Source: WHSW01 sp963846565 | GTDB taxonomy: Bacteria > Actinomycetota > Thermoleophilia > Solirubrobacterales > 70-9 | Assembly: GCA_963846565.1 (NCBI GenBank) | Contig: CAWJWL010000001.1 | Coordinates: 186,001-250,000, forward strand | DNA: 64,000 bases | Direction: 5' to 3' | Shown here: positions 25,744 to 33,826 of the stretch, one piece after another | Layout of the letters: the number at the start of each line of letters is the position of its first letter | Numbering within the stretch: the first letter of the stretch is position 1 | Program-made: the position numbers and the translations under genes | Notes under the pieces: model-generated | Seen by the model: only the letters and a program-made list of their open reading frames with translations | What the model was told of the DNA's origin: nothing | Database searches by the model: none

Positions 25744-27380
25744 GTGGATGCCATCGCCGAGCTCGAACGGGGCCGTGACTCCTACAAGGGTCGGGCGTGG
25801 ATCGATGCATTCGAGTCGCTGTCGCGCGCCGATCGGGCAGTGCCGCTGGGCGGTGAGGACCTCGAACTGCTCGCGCGCTCGGCTTACATGCTCGGACGCG
25901 ACGACGAGTACGTGAGCGCACTCGAGCGTGCGCACCACGCGTACCTGGACGGCGGTGAAGCAGGGCCCGCCGCGCGCTGCGCGTGGTGGGTCGGTCACAA
26001 CCTCATGTTCCGCGGAGAGGTGAACCCCGCGAGGGGATGGTTCGCTCGCGGGGACCGGGTGCTGGAACGGGAGCCCGACTGCGCCGAGCGCGGCTATCTG
26101 CTGTTGCCGGTCGTGATCGGGCACGTGATCGCCGGTGACCACGAGGCGGCCCACGCCGTCGCGGTCGAGGCCGCGGAGGTCGGCGAGCGTTTCGGCGACC
26201 GAGACCTGGTCGCACTCGCCGTGATGGAGGAGGGCCACGCTCTGGTCAGGCAGGGGCGGGTCGAGGAGGGGCGACGGCTCGTTGACGAGAGCATGGTGGC
26301 CGTCACCGCCGGGGAGCTGTCACCGATCGTCGCCGGCATCGTGTACTGCAACACGATCGCGTTCTGTCAGGGGGCGTACGAGCTCCGTCGCGCCCGGGAA
26401 TGGACGGCCGCTCTGACGCGGTGGTGCGAGCAGCAGCCCGACATGGTGGCCCACAACGGCCTCTGCCTGGTTCATCGCTCCGAGATCATGGCGCTCGGGG
26501 GCGCGTGGCAGGACGCGCTGGAGGAAGCGCGACAGGTGGGCGAACGCTTCACGCAGGGAGTCTTGAATCAGCGGGCGCTCGGCCACGCCGTCTACCAACA
26601 GGGGGAGGTCCATCGACTACGGGGGGAGTTCGATGGGGCCGAGGAGGCGTATCGGAAGGCGAGCCGGTTCGGGTGCGAGCCACAGCCGGGTCTGGCCCTG
26701 GCGCGCCTGGCGCAGGGGAAGGGCGACGCGGCAGCCGCCGCGATCCGCCGAGCGGTGGGGGAGACCACCGAGTCGCTGAAGCGCGCCGCGCTGCTGCCGG
26801 CCTACGTCGAGATCATGCTCGCCGTCGGCGACGTCGAGGCAGCGCGCAGCGCCTGCCGTGCCCTCGAGGAGATCTCCGAACGCCAAGGGAGCGAGTTGCT
26901 GGGCGCGATGTCCGCGCAGGCCCGCGGAGCGGTGGCCCTGGCAGAGGGCGACGCCGGGCCGCTCTGGTCGAGCTCCGTGACGCCTGGAGGACCTGGCAGG
27001 AGCTCGAGGCTCCGTACGACGCCGCCCGTACGCGGGTGCTGGTGGGGCTCGCCTGCCGAGCCCTCAGCGACGATGACACCGCGACGCTGGAGTTGGAGGC
27101 CGCTCGCGACGTCTTCGAAGAACTGGGAGCGGAGACGGAGCTCACCCGCGTCGACACGCTGCTGGCAAGTGCCTCCTCCGAGGATACCCATGGACTGACA
27201 AAGCGTGAGCTCGCGGTGCTCCGCCAGGTCGCCGTCGGAAAGAGCAACCGCGATATCGCTGCGGAGCTGGTCATCAGCGAGCACACGGTCGCTCGGCACC
27301 TGCAGAACATCTTCGCCAAGCTCGGTGTCTCGTCGCGAACCGCTGCAACCGCGTTCGCGTTCGAGCACGACCTCGTCTGA
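25744..27380 (+). pseudogene. TPR-LuxR regulator, paralogue A, frameshifted
   Basis: About 545 residues when repaired: helical TPR-like repeats from the N-terminus and a C-terminal LuxR helix-turn-helix (LTKRELAVLRQVAVGKSNRD followed by SEHTVARHLQNIFAKLG). It is clearly paralogous to 34995-36626 (shared RRAREWTAALTRWC / RRAREWTEALTRWC and the same ending) and more distantly to 28053-29687. Near 26958 the frame breaks: restoring one G in the GCCGGGCC run joins AEGDAG to AALVELRDAWRTWQELEAPY. As written, the protein would stop at 27198 without its DNA-binding domain. GTG 25744 is the likely start. It is either a true pseudogene or a sequencing indel. Confidence 0.8.
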
Positions 27381-27388
27381 CGCCCGAC

Positions 27389-27408
27389 GTGGTCAGAAAT
27401 GACCACGA
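27389..27408. promoter_or_regulatory. Perfect inverted repeat directly after paralogue A
   Basis: CGTGGTCA-GAAA-TGACCACG: a perfect 8-bp inverted repeat 8 bases after the regulator stop and about 100 bases before the next gene. It lacks a T-tract. It may be an operator of the downstream gene or a factor-dependent terminator. A GTGGTC/GACCAC pair also lies between paralogue B and its downstream gene (29715-29773). TCTACGC occurs twice shortly downstream (27413 and 27431). Confidence 0.45.
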
Positions 27409-27506
27409 AGCGTCTACGCAAGTTGGTGAATCTACGCGATGCGCGCCCGTATCGCTCGCCATAGCGTCGACGTCGATACCGAACGGAACCACAAGGAGGT
27501 ACCGGC

Positions 27507-27804
27507 ATGTACGTAGTCGTTCAACACCAGATCAAAGACCCGCAGACCGCGTTCCCGCGTGGAGAGAAGCTGCTCAACGGCGAGGGCGCACCCGCTGGAG
27601 CGCGGGCCTTGCAGTTCTATCCGAGCCGTGATGGCACCGCGGTCAGCTGCCTCTGGGAGGCCGACTCCGCCGAGGCGATCCAGCACGTACGTCGACTCGA
27701 CGCTCGGGGACTCAAGCGAGAACACGTGCTACGAGATCGACGCGGAGAAGGCGTTCGCGGAGCGCCCGTTGGGGTTCCCGGAGTCGGCGGCCGTCGGCGC
27801 GTAG
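27507..27804 (+). pseudogene. Small ferredoxin-like fold (DUF4242/ABM-like) protein, frameshifted
   Basis: It starts MYVVVQHQIKDPQTAF behind AAGGAGGTACC and reads to EADSAEAIQ, then the frame breaks near 27687. The continuation in another frame, YVDSTLGDSSENTCYEIDAE, completes a typical about 98-residue small alpha-beta barrel-like protein. The pattern (VVxHxIxDP, CLWEADS, YVD) resembles DUF4242 or antibiotic-biosynthesis-monooxygenase-like proteins. As the gene next to paralogue A, it would be its presumed target enzyme. Repair needs one inserted or deleted base. Confidence 0.55.
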
Positions 27805-27818
27805 CCTCGAGCGGCCTC

Positions 27819-27962
27819 ATGCCACTGCTGAAGCCGGGTGAAGCAGAGCTGCATTACGAGCTGAGGGGCGCGGGCCCCCTCGCTCCTTCTGATCATGGGG
27901 GCCACCGGTTATGGAGGTGTCTTCGAGCGCCCCGGCCGCTCCTCGCGCAGTGGAGCAGTGAG
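27819..27962 (+). pseudogene. Alpha/beta hydrolase N-terminal remnant, truncated at a tRNA-Ser scar
   Basis: MPLLKPGEAELHYELRGAGP is the first strand pair of an alpha/beta hydrolase. A one-base shift then gives LLLIMGATGYGGVFERP, the oxyanion-loop region. Homology ends abruptly about ten bases before the tRNA-Ser 3' fragment at 27972. The rest of the enzyme (nucleophile elbow onward) is gone. The truncation point coincides with the tRNA scar, so insertion or excision of an element probably removed it. Confidence 0.6.
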
Positions 27963-27971
27963 TGACGGAAC

Positions 27972-28002
27972 CCACCCGGGTTCGAATCCCGCCCCCTCCG
28001 CT
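27972..28002 (+). repeat. tRNA-Ser 3' fragment (scar), copy 1
   Basis: CGGGTTCGAATCCCG followed by CCCCCTCCG matches the T-arm and acceptor 3' strand of a bacterial tRNA-Ser. No 5' part precedes it. A second copy lies at 30231-30262. The two bracket exactly one regulator-enzyme pair (28053-30203). Confidence 0.6.
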
Positions 28003-28052
28003 ATCGGTGCTACCCATGCCGCCGCTGGCCGCGGGGGTGAGATGATCGACGG

Positions 28053-29687
28053 ATGCGAAGCCTGAGCAAGGAGGGGTTGCTTCAGGAAGGGACCGCCGCG
28101 CTCGCCGCGGCGGACTGGGACGCGGCGCGCTCGGCCTTCGAGCGGGCGCAGGCGCTCGAGCCGAGCCCGGAGGCTCTCGACGGGCTCAGCGAGGTCGCCA
28201 ACTTCGAGGGCGATTACGAGCTGGCGATCGAGCTCAAGGAGGCGGCTTTTGCGGAGTTCCGGCGGCGCCAGCAGCCGGCCGACGCCGCCGACGTCGCGCG
28301 GTGGCTCGCCTTCATGCACGTCACCTACCACGGGAACTTCGCGGTGGCCGGTGGCTGGATGGGTACAGCCGAAACGCTCCTGGACGGAGTCGACGAGTGC
28401 GCCGCGCACGGCTGGCTGGCCCTCGACCGCGCACCTTTCACGAACGATCCCGCCGACCGCGCCCAGGCCGCCACCGCGGCCCTCGCGATCGCCCGGCGGT
28501 ACGGCGACGCGGAGCTCGAATTCGACGCGATCGCCCTGCTCGGCGAATCCGAGGTCGCGAGCGGCCGAGTCGCCGACGGGATGCGGCTCATCGACCAGGC
28601 GATGGTGGCGATCACCGGTGGCGAGGTCACCGACCATAAGGTCATCGGGGAGATCTACTGCCGGCTGCTGAGTGCCTGCGAGAAGGCGATGGACGTCAGA
28701 AGGGCCGAGGACTGGGTCGCGGCTGTCGATCGGTACGTCGTCTGGAGCGACTTTGTGCGCCCGACCTGCCGCACTCACCTCGGCGGGATCCTGGTGGCGG
28801 TCGGACGCTGGTCAGAGGCCGAGGTGGAGCTCCTAGCGGCGATCGAGACGTTCGAACGCGGATACCGCGGCGACAGGGTCTTCCCGATGATCCGTCTCGC
28901 CGACCTGCGCGTCCGGCAGGGGAGGTTCGAGGAGGCCGAGCGCCTGCTCGAGGGCCTCGAGTGGCACCCGGACGCGCGTCTGGCGGCGGCCGCGATCGCC
29001 CGCGGCCGCGGCGACCTCACGCTGGCCGAGGAGCTCGCGCTGCTGTGCTTCGAGGGACGGGAGCCGTCCGATCCCGCCGGCGGCGCGGTGCTCGAGCTGC
29101 TGGTCGCCGTCCAGATAGCGCGCGGCGATCTGGAGGGCGCGGCGGAAAGCTGCGATCGGCTGGTGGCGCTCGGGGTGGCCGGTCAGCGGTCGGAGGCCAC
29201 GGGCGAGCTCGCGTCGGGCCTCGTTTCCGGCGCCGTCGGCGAGCGCGACTCGGTCGGCCACCTGAAGCGGGCGCTCGAGTCGTTCGCCGCCCTCGATCTG
29301 CCGCTCGAGGCCGCCCGGTGCCGGATCGAGCTCGGCCGGGTGCTCGCGACGGAAAGCCCCGAGGCCGCCGGCTACGAGGGGCGCCTCGCGCTCGAGGCCT
29401 TCGAGCGCCTCGGCGCCGCGCCCGAGGCCGACGCCGCGGCCGCGTTCCTGCGGGAGATCGGCGTCGCTCGGACCTGGCCGCGGGGGCGCAGCCCCCTCAC
29501 CAAGCGCGAGGACGAGGTTCTGATGCTGCTGGGCGAGGGGCTCACCAACGCCCAGATCGCCGATCGGCTCGTGATAAGCGTCCGCACGGCGGAGCATCAC
29601 GTGGCGAACGTCCTGCGCAAGCTCGATCTGAACAGCCGCGCCGAGGCCGCGGCCCACGCCGTGCGGGGCCGCGCCGAATACAGGTAG
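28053..29687 (+). CDS. TPR-LuxR regulator, paralogue B
   Basis: A 544-residue cytoplasmic regulator without an ATPase domain. The N-terminal about 450 residues are TPR-like helical repeats (ALAAADWDAARSAFERAQAL at the start, ERLLEGLEWHPDARLAAAAI in the middle). The C-terminus is a LuxR helix-turn-helix (LTKREDEVLMLLGEGLTNAQ and VRTAEHHVANVLRKLDL). It is 51 bases from a tRNA-Ser fragment and 97 bases upstream of a SnoaL-like gene on the same strand. It is homologous to paralogues A and C, most clearly in the IDQAMVAITGGEV segment and the DNA-binding domain. Confidence 0.85.
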   Translation: MRSLSKEGLLQEGTAALAAADWDAARSAFERAQALEPSPEALDGLSEVANFEGDYELAIELKEAAFAEFRRRQQPADAADVARWLAFMHVTYHGNFAVAGGWMGTAETLLDGVDECAAHGWLALDRAPFTNDPADRAQAATAALAIARRYGDAELEFDAIALLGESEVASGRVADGMRLIDQAMVAITGGEVTDHKVIGEIYCRLLSACEKAMDVRRAEDWVAAVDRYVVWSDFVRPTCRTHLGGILVAVGRWSEAEVELLAAIETFERGYRGDRVFPMIRLADLRVRQGRFEEAERLLEGLEWHPDARLAAAAIARGRGDLTLAEELALLCFEGREPSDPAGGAVLELLVAVQIARGDLEGAAESCDRLVALGVAGQRSEATGELASGLVSGAVGERDSVGHLKRALESFAALDLPLEAARCRIELGRVLATESPEAAGYEGRLALEAFERLGAAPEADAAAAFLREIGVARTWPRGRSPLTKREDEVLMLLGEGLTNAQIADRLVISVRTAEHHVANVLRKLDLNSRAEAAAHAVRGRAEYR

Positions 29688-29714
29688 CCGAATAGGTACT
29701 TCTGCCGATGCACG

Positions 29715-29773
29715 GTGGTCGCGCGGGATCGATGCTCTCTGCGGGTTGTGACCGACAGCCCGCGAGCGACCAC
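29715..29773. promoter_or_regulatory. Long-range inverted repeat between paralogue B and the SnoaL-like gene
   Basis: GTGGTCGC (29715-29722) is exactly complementary to GCGACCAC (29766-29773), and the pairing can extend through GCGGG and CCCGC with a 2-base bulge. The right arm runs up to the ribosome binding site AGGAGG of the SnoaL-like gene. It could act as a leader hairpin masking translation or as two operator half-sites. Confidence 0.45.
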
Positions 29774-29783
29774 AGGAGGCACC

Positions 29784-30203
29784 ATGAGCAGCAGCGAAGA
29801 GAACAAGGCCGCCGTCCGCGCCTGTTTCGAGGAGGGGTCGCGCGGCAACTTCGACGCCCTTCCCGCGATTCTCAGTCCCGACTACGTCCTGCACCCCGAG
29901 GGGGTCAAGGGCGCCGACGACCTCGCCGCGATGGTCCAGGGCTATCGGGAGGCGATCGCCGGCCTGACGGTGACGATCGACCATCAGTTCACCGAGGGCG
30001 ACTACGTCGCGACGAGGACGACGTTTACCGGTCGCCACGAGGGCGAGCTGATGGGTGCGCCGCCCACGGGGCGCGAGGTCGAGTTCACCGGCCTGACCGT
30101 TAGCCGTTGCCGCGACGGCAAGATCGAGGAGGAGTGGGAGATCGTCGACACGGTCACCCTCCTGCAGCAGATCGGGGCGGTCCCGGAGTTCGCTCAGACC
30201 TGA
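29784..30203 (+). CDS. SnoaL-like polyketide cyclase/ester cyclase family protein
   Basis: A 139-residue NTF2-fold protein of the ester-cyclase subgroup: ACFEEGSRGNFDALPAILSP at the N-terminus, MVQGYREAIAGLTVTIDHQF, and RTTFTGRHEGELMGAPPTGR, the signature of SnoaL-like proteins. Members are small hydrolase/isomerase-like enzymes or binding proteins. The ATG at 29784 has AGGAGG seven bases upstream; the longer frame from 29715 would cross the inverted repeat. It is probably under control of the adjacent TPR-LuxR protein. Confidence 0.8.
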   Translation: MSSSEENKAAVRACFEEGSRGNFDALPAILSPDYVLHPEGVKGADDLAAMVQGYREAIAGLTVTIDHQFTEGDYVATRTTFTGRHEGELMGAPPTGREVEFTGLTVSRCRDGKIEEEWEIVDTVTLLQQIGAVPEFAQT

Positions 30204-30230
30204 GCCACGGTAGGGAGCAGCGGTGGAGCG

Positions 30231-30262
30231 AGGGCGGGTTCGAATCCCGCCCTCTCCGCTCC
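30231..30262 (+). repeat. tRNA-Ser 3' fragment (scar), copy 2
   Basis: GGCGGGTTCGAATCCCGCC followed by CTCTCCGCT matches the T-arm and acceptor end of tRNA-Ser, here with a perfect T-stem. It lies 27 bases after the SnoaL-like gene. No 5' half is present. Together with 27972-28002 it forms a direct repeat around one gene pair. Confidence 0.65.
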
Positions 30263-30461
30263 CGCGCATCGAAGAAAGTCCTCGGCGTGGACCGGGCATG
30301 GGAGCTCGTCTCGCCGCTGCGGCAGGCTACGCCCTCGGGCGACGGCTGGCCTGACTCGCCGAGGGCGACACGGCGGGGCCGGCTTCCCCTCTCGCGTGAG
30401 GCTGTCGCATAAACCCCCTGCTGTCCCGCCACGTTCTGGACCATCCAGAGCGAAGAACCAA
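30263..30461. other. Gap without recognisable genes
   Basis: No reading frame with family resemblance was found. The stretch separates the second tRNA-Ser fragment from an RTX-like remnant. Confidence 0.4.
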
Positions 30462-30684
30462 ACCAACCTGCTGACCGGCGCCGGCGCCGACAGCACGTCT
30501 GGGGGACGCCGACGCCGACAACAACAGTGCGCGCTGGGTCGGCGTCGTCAGCCACGTCAGGGGGCGCGAGGGCGCCGACACCCTCTCGACCTGCGACGGC
30601 GACGGGGGGATCGACAAGATGCACGGCGGCGCCGGCACCGATACCTGCGACAACTCCGACGGTGACGCGGCCACGAGCTGCTGA
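30462..30684 (+). pseudogene. RTX/hemolysin-type calcium-binding repeat remnant
   Basis: Translation after a one-base shift gives NLLTGAGADS, DADADNNSARWVGVVS and GREGADTL, then GGIDKMHGGAGTDTCDNSDG and a stop. GGAGxDxx is the calcium-binding nonapeptide pattern and the C-x-N-S-DG ending is usual in actinobacterial surface proteins. Only the C-terminal end survives, without start or signal sequence. It is the tail of a deleted extracellular protein. Confidence 0.5.
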
Positions 30685-30690
30685 GGCCCT

Positions 30691-31323
30691 TCAATCGGTC
30701 AGTTTCGGCTCGCCGTAGATCGTGCGGATCCAGATCTGCTCGAGGACTTTGGCGACGACCAGTGGTCGATCCTGTGGCTTGCGCCCTAGTTCCTGCGCCA
30801 GGACGCGCTCATTCATGAGCACCAGAGCGCGGGCAGTCTGCTCGGGGTGGGCGACGGTGCTGCGGCCTGCTCGCTTTCCGGAGCGGATTCGTCTGGCCAC
30901 CGCGGCGCTGAAACTTTCGAGCTGCTCGTCAAACACCCTCTCCACCTCGTCGTCGTGGTGGGCGGCCTCGGCGATGGCCGCCAGAACCGGGCCGTGCGCG
31001 GCGTAGATTCGGGTCACCTCGCGAAGCGCCTCCCGGACGTCCTCGACCTCGTTCTCCGACGGGCCCGAGAGCCAGCGGTCGGCGACGGCGAAGATCTCGC
31101 CGCCGATCCGAGCGATCAGCCGAACCGCAAGCTCGCTCCGATCCTTGAAGTAGGTGTAGAACGAGGACCGGCGCATCCCGGCACGCGACATCAACTCGTC
31201 CACAGATAGATCGCGGAACGGCCGCTCTCCCAGCAACACCTCCGCGGTGTCAAGGATGAGAGCTTCGGCCACCTCGGGCCTGCGCCGTATTCGCTTGTAG
31301 GTAGTGCGGGCTGGTGCAGCCAT
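30691..31323 (-). CDS. TetR-family transcriptional repressor
   Basis: A 210-residue regulator with an N-terminal TetR helix-turn-helix (ILDTAEVLLGERPFRDLSVD, ELMSRAGMRRSSFYTYFKDR) and an all-helical ligand domain. It is divergent from the desaturase-reductase fusion gene, and the intergenic region holds a clear operator-like inverted repeat (31379-31418). It most likely represses both itself and the fusion gene and is relieved by a hydrophobic ligand such as an acyl-CoA or alkane-like compound. The ligand is inference from the neighbour. Confidence 0.88.
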   Translation of the reverse strand: MAAPARTTYKRIRRRPEVAEALILDTAEVLLGERPFRDLSVDELMSRAGMRRSSFYTYFKDRSELAVRLIARIGGEIFAVADRWLSGPSENEVEDVREALREVTRIYAAHGPVLAAIAEAAHHDDEVERVFDEQLESFSAAVARRIRSGKRAGRSTVAHPEQTARALVLMNERVLAQELGRKPQDRPLVVAKVLEQIWIRTIYGEPKLTD

Positions 31324-31378
31324 GGACTGGGAGCGCGGTGGAGGTACGCCCGGGGCAACAGGCTACGCGCTATCGACG

Positions 31379-31418
31379 CCGTGTCAATAGCTGCTAATCT
31401 ACTCGATTATCGACACGG
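31379..31418. promoter_or_regulatory. Operator-like inverted repeat between tetR and the desaturase fusion
   Basis: CCGTGTCAATA (31379-31389) and TATCGACACGG (31408-31418) are complementary at 10 of 11 positions, separated by 18 bp. The left arm is 56 bp from the tetR start and the right arm lies just upstream of the first possible ATG of the fusion gene. This suits a TetR-type site that blocks both promoters. Confidence 0.6.
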
Positions 31419-31460
31419 GGTATGTTCGGTTCGAGTTCGCGGCGGGGTGAAGGGAAGGCT

Positions 31461-33509
31461 GTGAGCATCAGCACCGATACTGATCTGACCAGCAGCGACC
31501 CGTCGGATCCGGCGCTCAGGTCGACCCCGGCACGTCAGGCGCTCCCTGACCCCGGCGAGCCGGTCCCGACGCTCTCCTGGCCGATCGTCGGGATCTTCGT
31601 CGCCGCGCTCGCCCTGTTCGCCGCCGGTACCTGGGCTGCTGTCGGAAATCACCTGCCGGCGGTGGCGACGATCGCGATGAACGCAATCGCGATCTTCGTC
31701 ATGTTCACGGTCCTCCACGACGCCTCGCACTACTCGATCAGCTCGCACCGGTGGGTGAACGGAGTCTTCGGCCGGGCGGCGATGCTGTTCGTCTCGCCGC
31801 TGATCTCGTTCCCGGCCTTCGGGTTCATCCACATCGAGCACCACCGTCACACGAACGACGACGAAAACGACCCGGACCACTTCGCCAGCCACGGACCCTG
31901 GTGGCAGCTACCGGTCCGGTTCGCGGCTATGGACGTGCCCTACGTCACCTTCTACGCACGTAACCTGCGTCGCCGCCCGCGGGCGGAGCTGATCGAGACC
32001 GGCGCGTCGATGACCTTCGCCGTCGGCGTGATCGCGGCCGCGGTCGCCACCGGCAACATCTGGATGCTCGCGCTTGTCTACCTGATCCCTCAGCGAGTAG
32101 CGATGTTCGCGCTCGCTTGGTGGTTCGACTGGCTACCCCACCACGGGCTTGACGAGACCCAGAGTGAGAACCGCTACGGCGCGACGCGCAACCGCGTCGG
32201 CATGGAGTGGCTGTTCACACCACTGATGCTCTCCCAGAACTACCACCTCGTCCATCACCTCCATCCCTCGGTGCCCTTCTACCGCTACCTGAGGACCTGG
32301 CGCCGCAACGAGGAGGCCTATCTCGAGCGCGACGCGGCGATCTCGACCGCGTTCGGGAAGTCGCTCGATCCGGACGAGTTCCGCGAGTGGAAGCGACTGA
32401 ACAGCAAGCTGCTCAAGGTGCTGCCGGTCCGGATGCCGAAGGGCTCGAGTGCGCCGCACGCGATCTTCCACCGGATGCCCGTCGCCTCGGTCGACCCGAT
32501 CACCGACGACAGCACGCTTGTGACGTTCGCCGTCCCAGAGGAACTGCGCGAGCAGTTCCGATTCGAGCCCGGCCAGCACGTGACCGTGCGCACCGACCTC
32601 GGTGGCGAGGGGGTGAGGCGCAACTACTCGATCTGCGCGCCCGCAACCCGCGCGATGCTGCGGATTGGGGTCAAGCACATTCCCGGCGGCGCCTTCTCCA
32701 CGTTTGTTGCCGAGGAGCTCCAGGCCGGCCACGTGCTCGAGCTGATGACGCCGACGGGGAGGTTCTGTACCCCGCTCGACCCGCTCAACAGCAAGCACTA
32801 CGCCGCGATCGTCGTCGGCAGCGGGATCACGCCGATCCTCTCGATGCTCGAGACCACGCTCGAGATCGAGACGGAGAGCCGGTTCACCCTTATCTACGGC
32901 AACCGGATGAAGGAAACGACGATGTTCCGCGCCGAGCTCGACGAGATCGAGTCGCGCTACGCCGACCGGCTCGAGATTCACCATGTGCTCTCCCGCGAGC
33001 CTCTCCACGTCCCCGACCTCAGCGGGCGAATCGACCGCGAGAAGCTCGAGCGCTGGCTGGGAAACGTGTTGGCCCCGGAGAGCGTCGATGAATGGTTCCT
33101 GTGCGGGCCGCTGGAACTGGTGACGCTGGTGCGGGATACCTTGATCGAGCACGGCGTCGAGCAGGAGAAGGTTCACCTCGAGCTCTTCTTCGGGTATTCG
33201 GATGATTCGCCGTCGTCGCGGGCCGATACCCCGCCCGCGACCCTCACGTTCACGCTCTCAGGCCGCCAGGAGTCTGTGGAGGTGAGCCCGGGCGACTCCC
33301 TGCTCGAGGGGGCGCTCCAGGCACGCCCGGACGCGCCATACGCGTGTATGGGCGGAGCCTGCGGCACCTGCAAGGCGAGGCTGCTCGACGGGACGGCCGA
33401 GATGGACCACAACTTTGCCCTCGGTCCGGGCGACCTCGACGCCGGCTACATCCTCACCTGTCAGGCTCGCGCCACGAGCCCCTCCGTGGCCGTCGACTAC
33501 GACGGCTGA
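31461..33509 (+). CDS. Self-sufficient fatty acid desaturase: desaturase-ferredoxin reductase-2Fe2S fusion
   Basis: About 680 residues. Part one is a membrane fatty-acid desaturase/hydroxylase with several hydrophobic segments and the three histidine boxes HDASH, HIEHHRH and HLVHHLH (di-iron ligands). Part two (about residues 340-590) is a PaaE-like oxidoreductase with the FAD motif RRNYSICAPA and an NAD(P)-binding GSGITPILSML. Part three is a plant-type ferredoxin with cysteines in CMGGACGTCKA and a last Cys near the end. It can thus pass electrons from NAD(P)H to its own di-iron site. GTG 31461 has AAGGGAAGG upstream; ATG 31422 is an alternative. Substrate unknown. Confidence 0.85.
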   Translation: MSISTDTDLTSSDPSDPALRSTPARQALPDPGEPVPTLSWPIVGIFVAALALFAAGTWAAVGNHLPAVATIAMNAIAIFVMFTVLHDASHYSISSHRWVNGVFGRAAMLFVSPLISFPAFGFIHIEHHRHTNDDENDPDHFASHGPWWQLPVRFAAMDVPYVTFYARNLRRRPRAELIETGASMTFAVGVIAAAVATGNIWMLALVYLIPQRVAMFALAWWFDWLPHHGLDETQSENRYGATRNRVGMEWLFTPLMLSQNYHLVHHLHPSVPFYRYLRTWRRNEEAYLERDAAISTAFGKSLDPDEFREWKRLNSKLLKVLPVRMPKGSSAPHAIFHRMPVASVDPITDDSTLVTFAVPEELREQFRFEPGQHVTVRTDLGGEGVRRNYSICAPATRAMLRIGVKHIPGGAFSTFVAEELQAGHVLELMTPTGRFCTPLDPLNSKHYAAIVVGSGITPILSMLETTLEIETESRFTLIYGNRMKETTMFRAELDEIESRYADRLEIHHVLSREPLHVPDLSGRIDREKLERWLGNVLAPESVDEWFLCGPLELVTLVRDTLIEHGVEQEKVHLELFFGYSDDSPSSRADTPPATLTFTLSGRQESVEVSPGDSLLEGALQARPDAPYACMGGACGTCKARLLDGTAEMDHNFALGPGDLDAGYILTCQARATSPSVAVDYDG

Positions 33510-33587
33510 GGGAGGGTCTCTCGAGGCCGCAGGTGCTCCGCTTGGGACGAGCAGCGCGAGCCCCGAACGACAAGAAGCGCCATCGGG

Positions 33588-33604
33588 GGCAACGCCAGGG
33601 CAAC
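33588..33604 (+). repeat. Arm-like direct repeat, copy 2 (GGCAAC, 11-bp period)
   Basis: GGCAAC at 33588 and at 33599, exactly 11 bp apart, 18 bases before a tRNA-Gly(GCC) fragment. The same motif and period occur at 13018-13042 and 39786-39810. The arrangement (phased repeats beside a tRNA 3' end) matches an integrase attachment site. Confidence 0.55.
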
Positions 33605-33621
33605 AGAACAGCGGGATCCAA

Positions 33622-33665
33622 TGCCATGCAGAAGGTCGTGGGTTCGAGTCCCATGCAGCCGCTCC
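33622..33665 (+). repeat. tRNA-Gly(GCC) 3' fragment (scar), copy 2
   Basis: Anticodon loop with GCC, T-arm GTGGGTTCGAGTCCCAT with complete 5-bp T-stem pairing, and acceptor strand CAGCCGC. One extra G sits between T-arm and acceptor strand compared with copy 3. No 5' half is present, so it is not functional. Confidence 0.75.
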
Positions 33666-33826
33666 TTTCAGCGCCTCGATAAGGCCGCACCAGGCGTGAT
33701 CTGGTGCCTCCGAGTCAGCGAGTCGAGCGCGACCGGCAGCTCGGCTGGTGGCAGAGTCGACTGCCGCCCGAGGTGTCTACCGGCCGCTGGTGCCATTGAG
33801 GCGGCAAGCGGCTGTATGGTCCGCAC

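Noticed and set aside
33415..33699. Small peptides containing AEGRGFES read from tRNA-Gly fragments
   Set aside because: These peptides arise from translating the tRNA 3' sequence and recur at every fragment; they are not genes.
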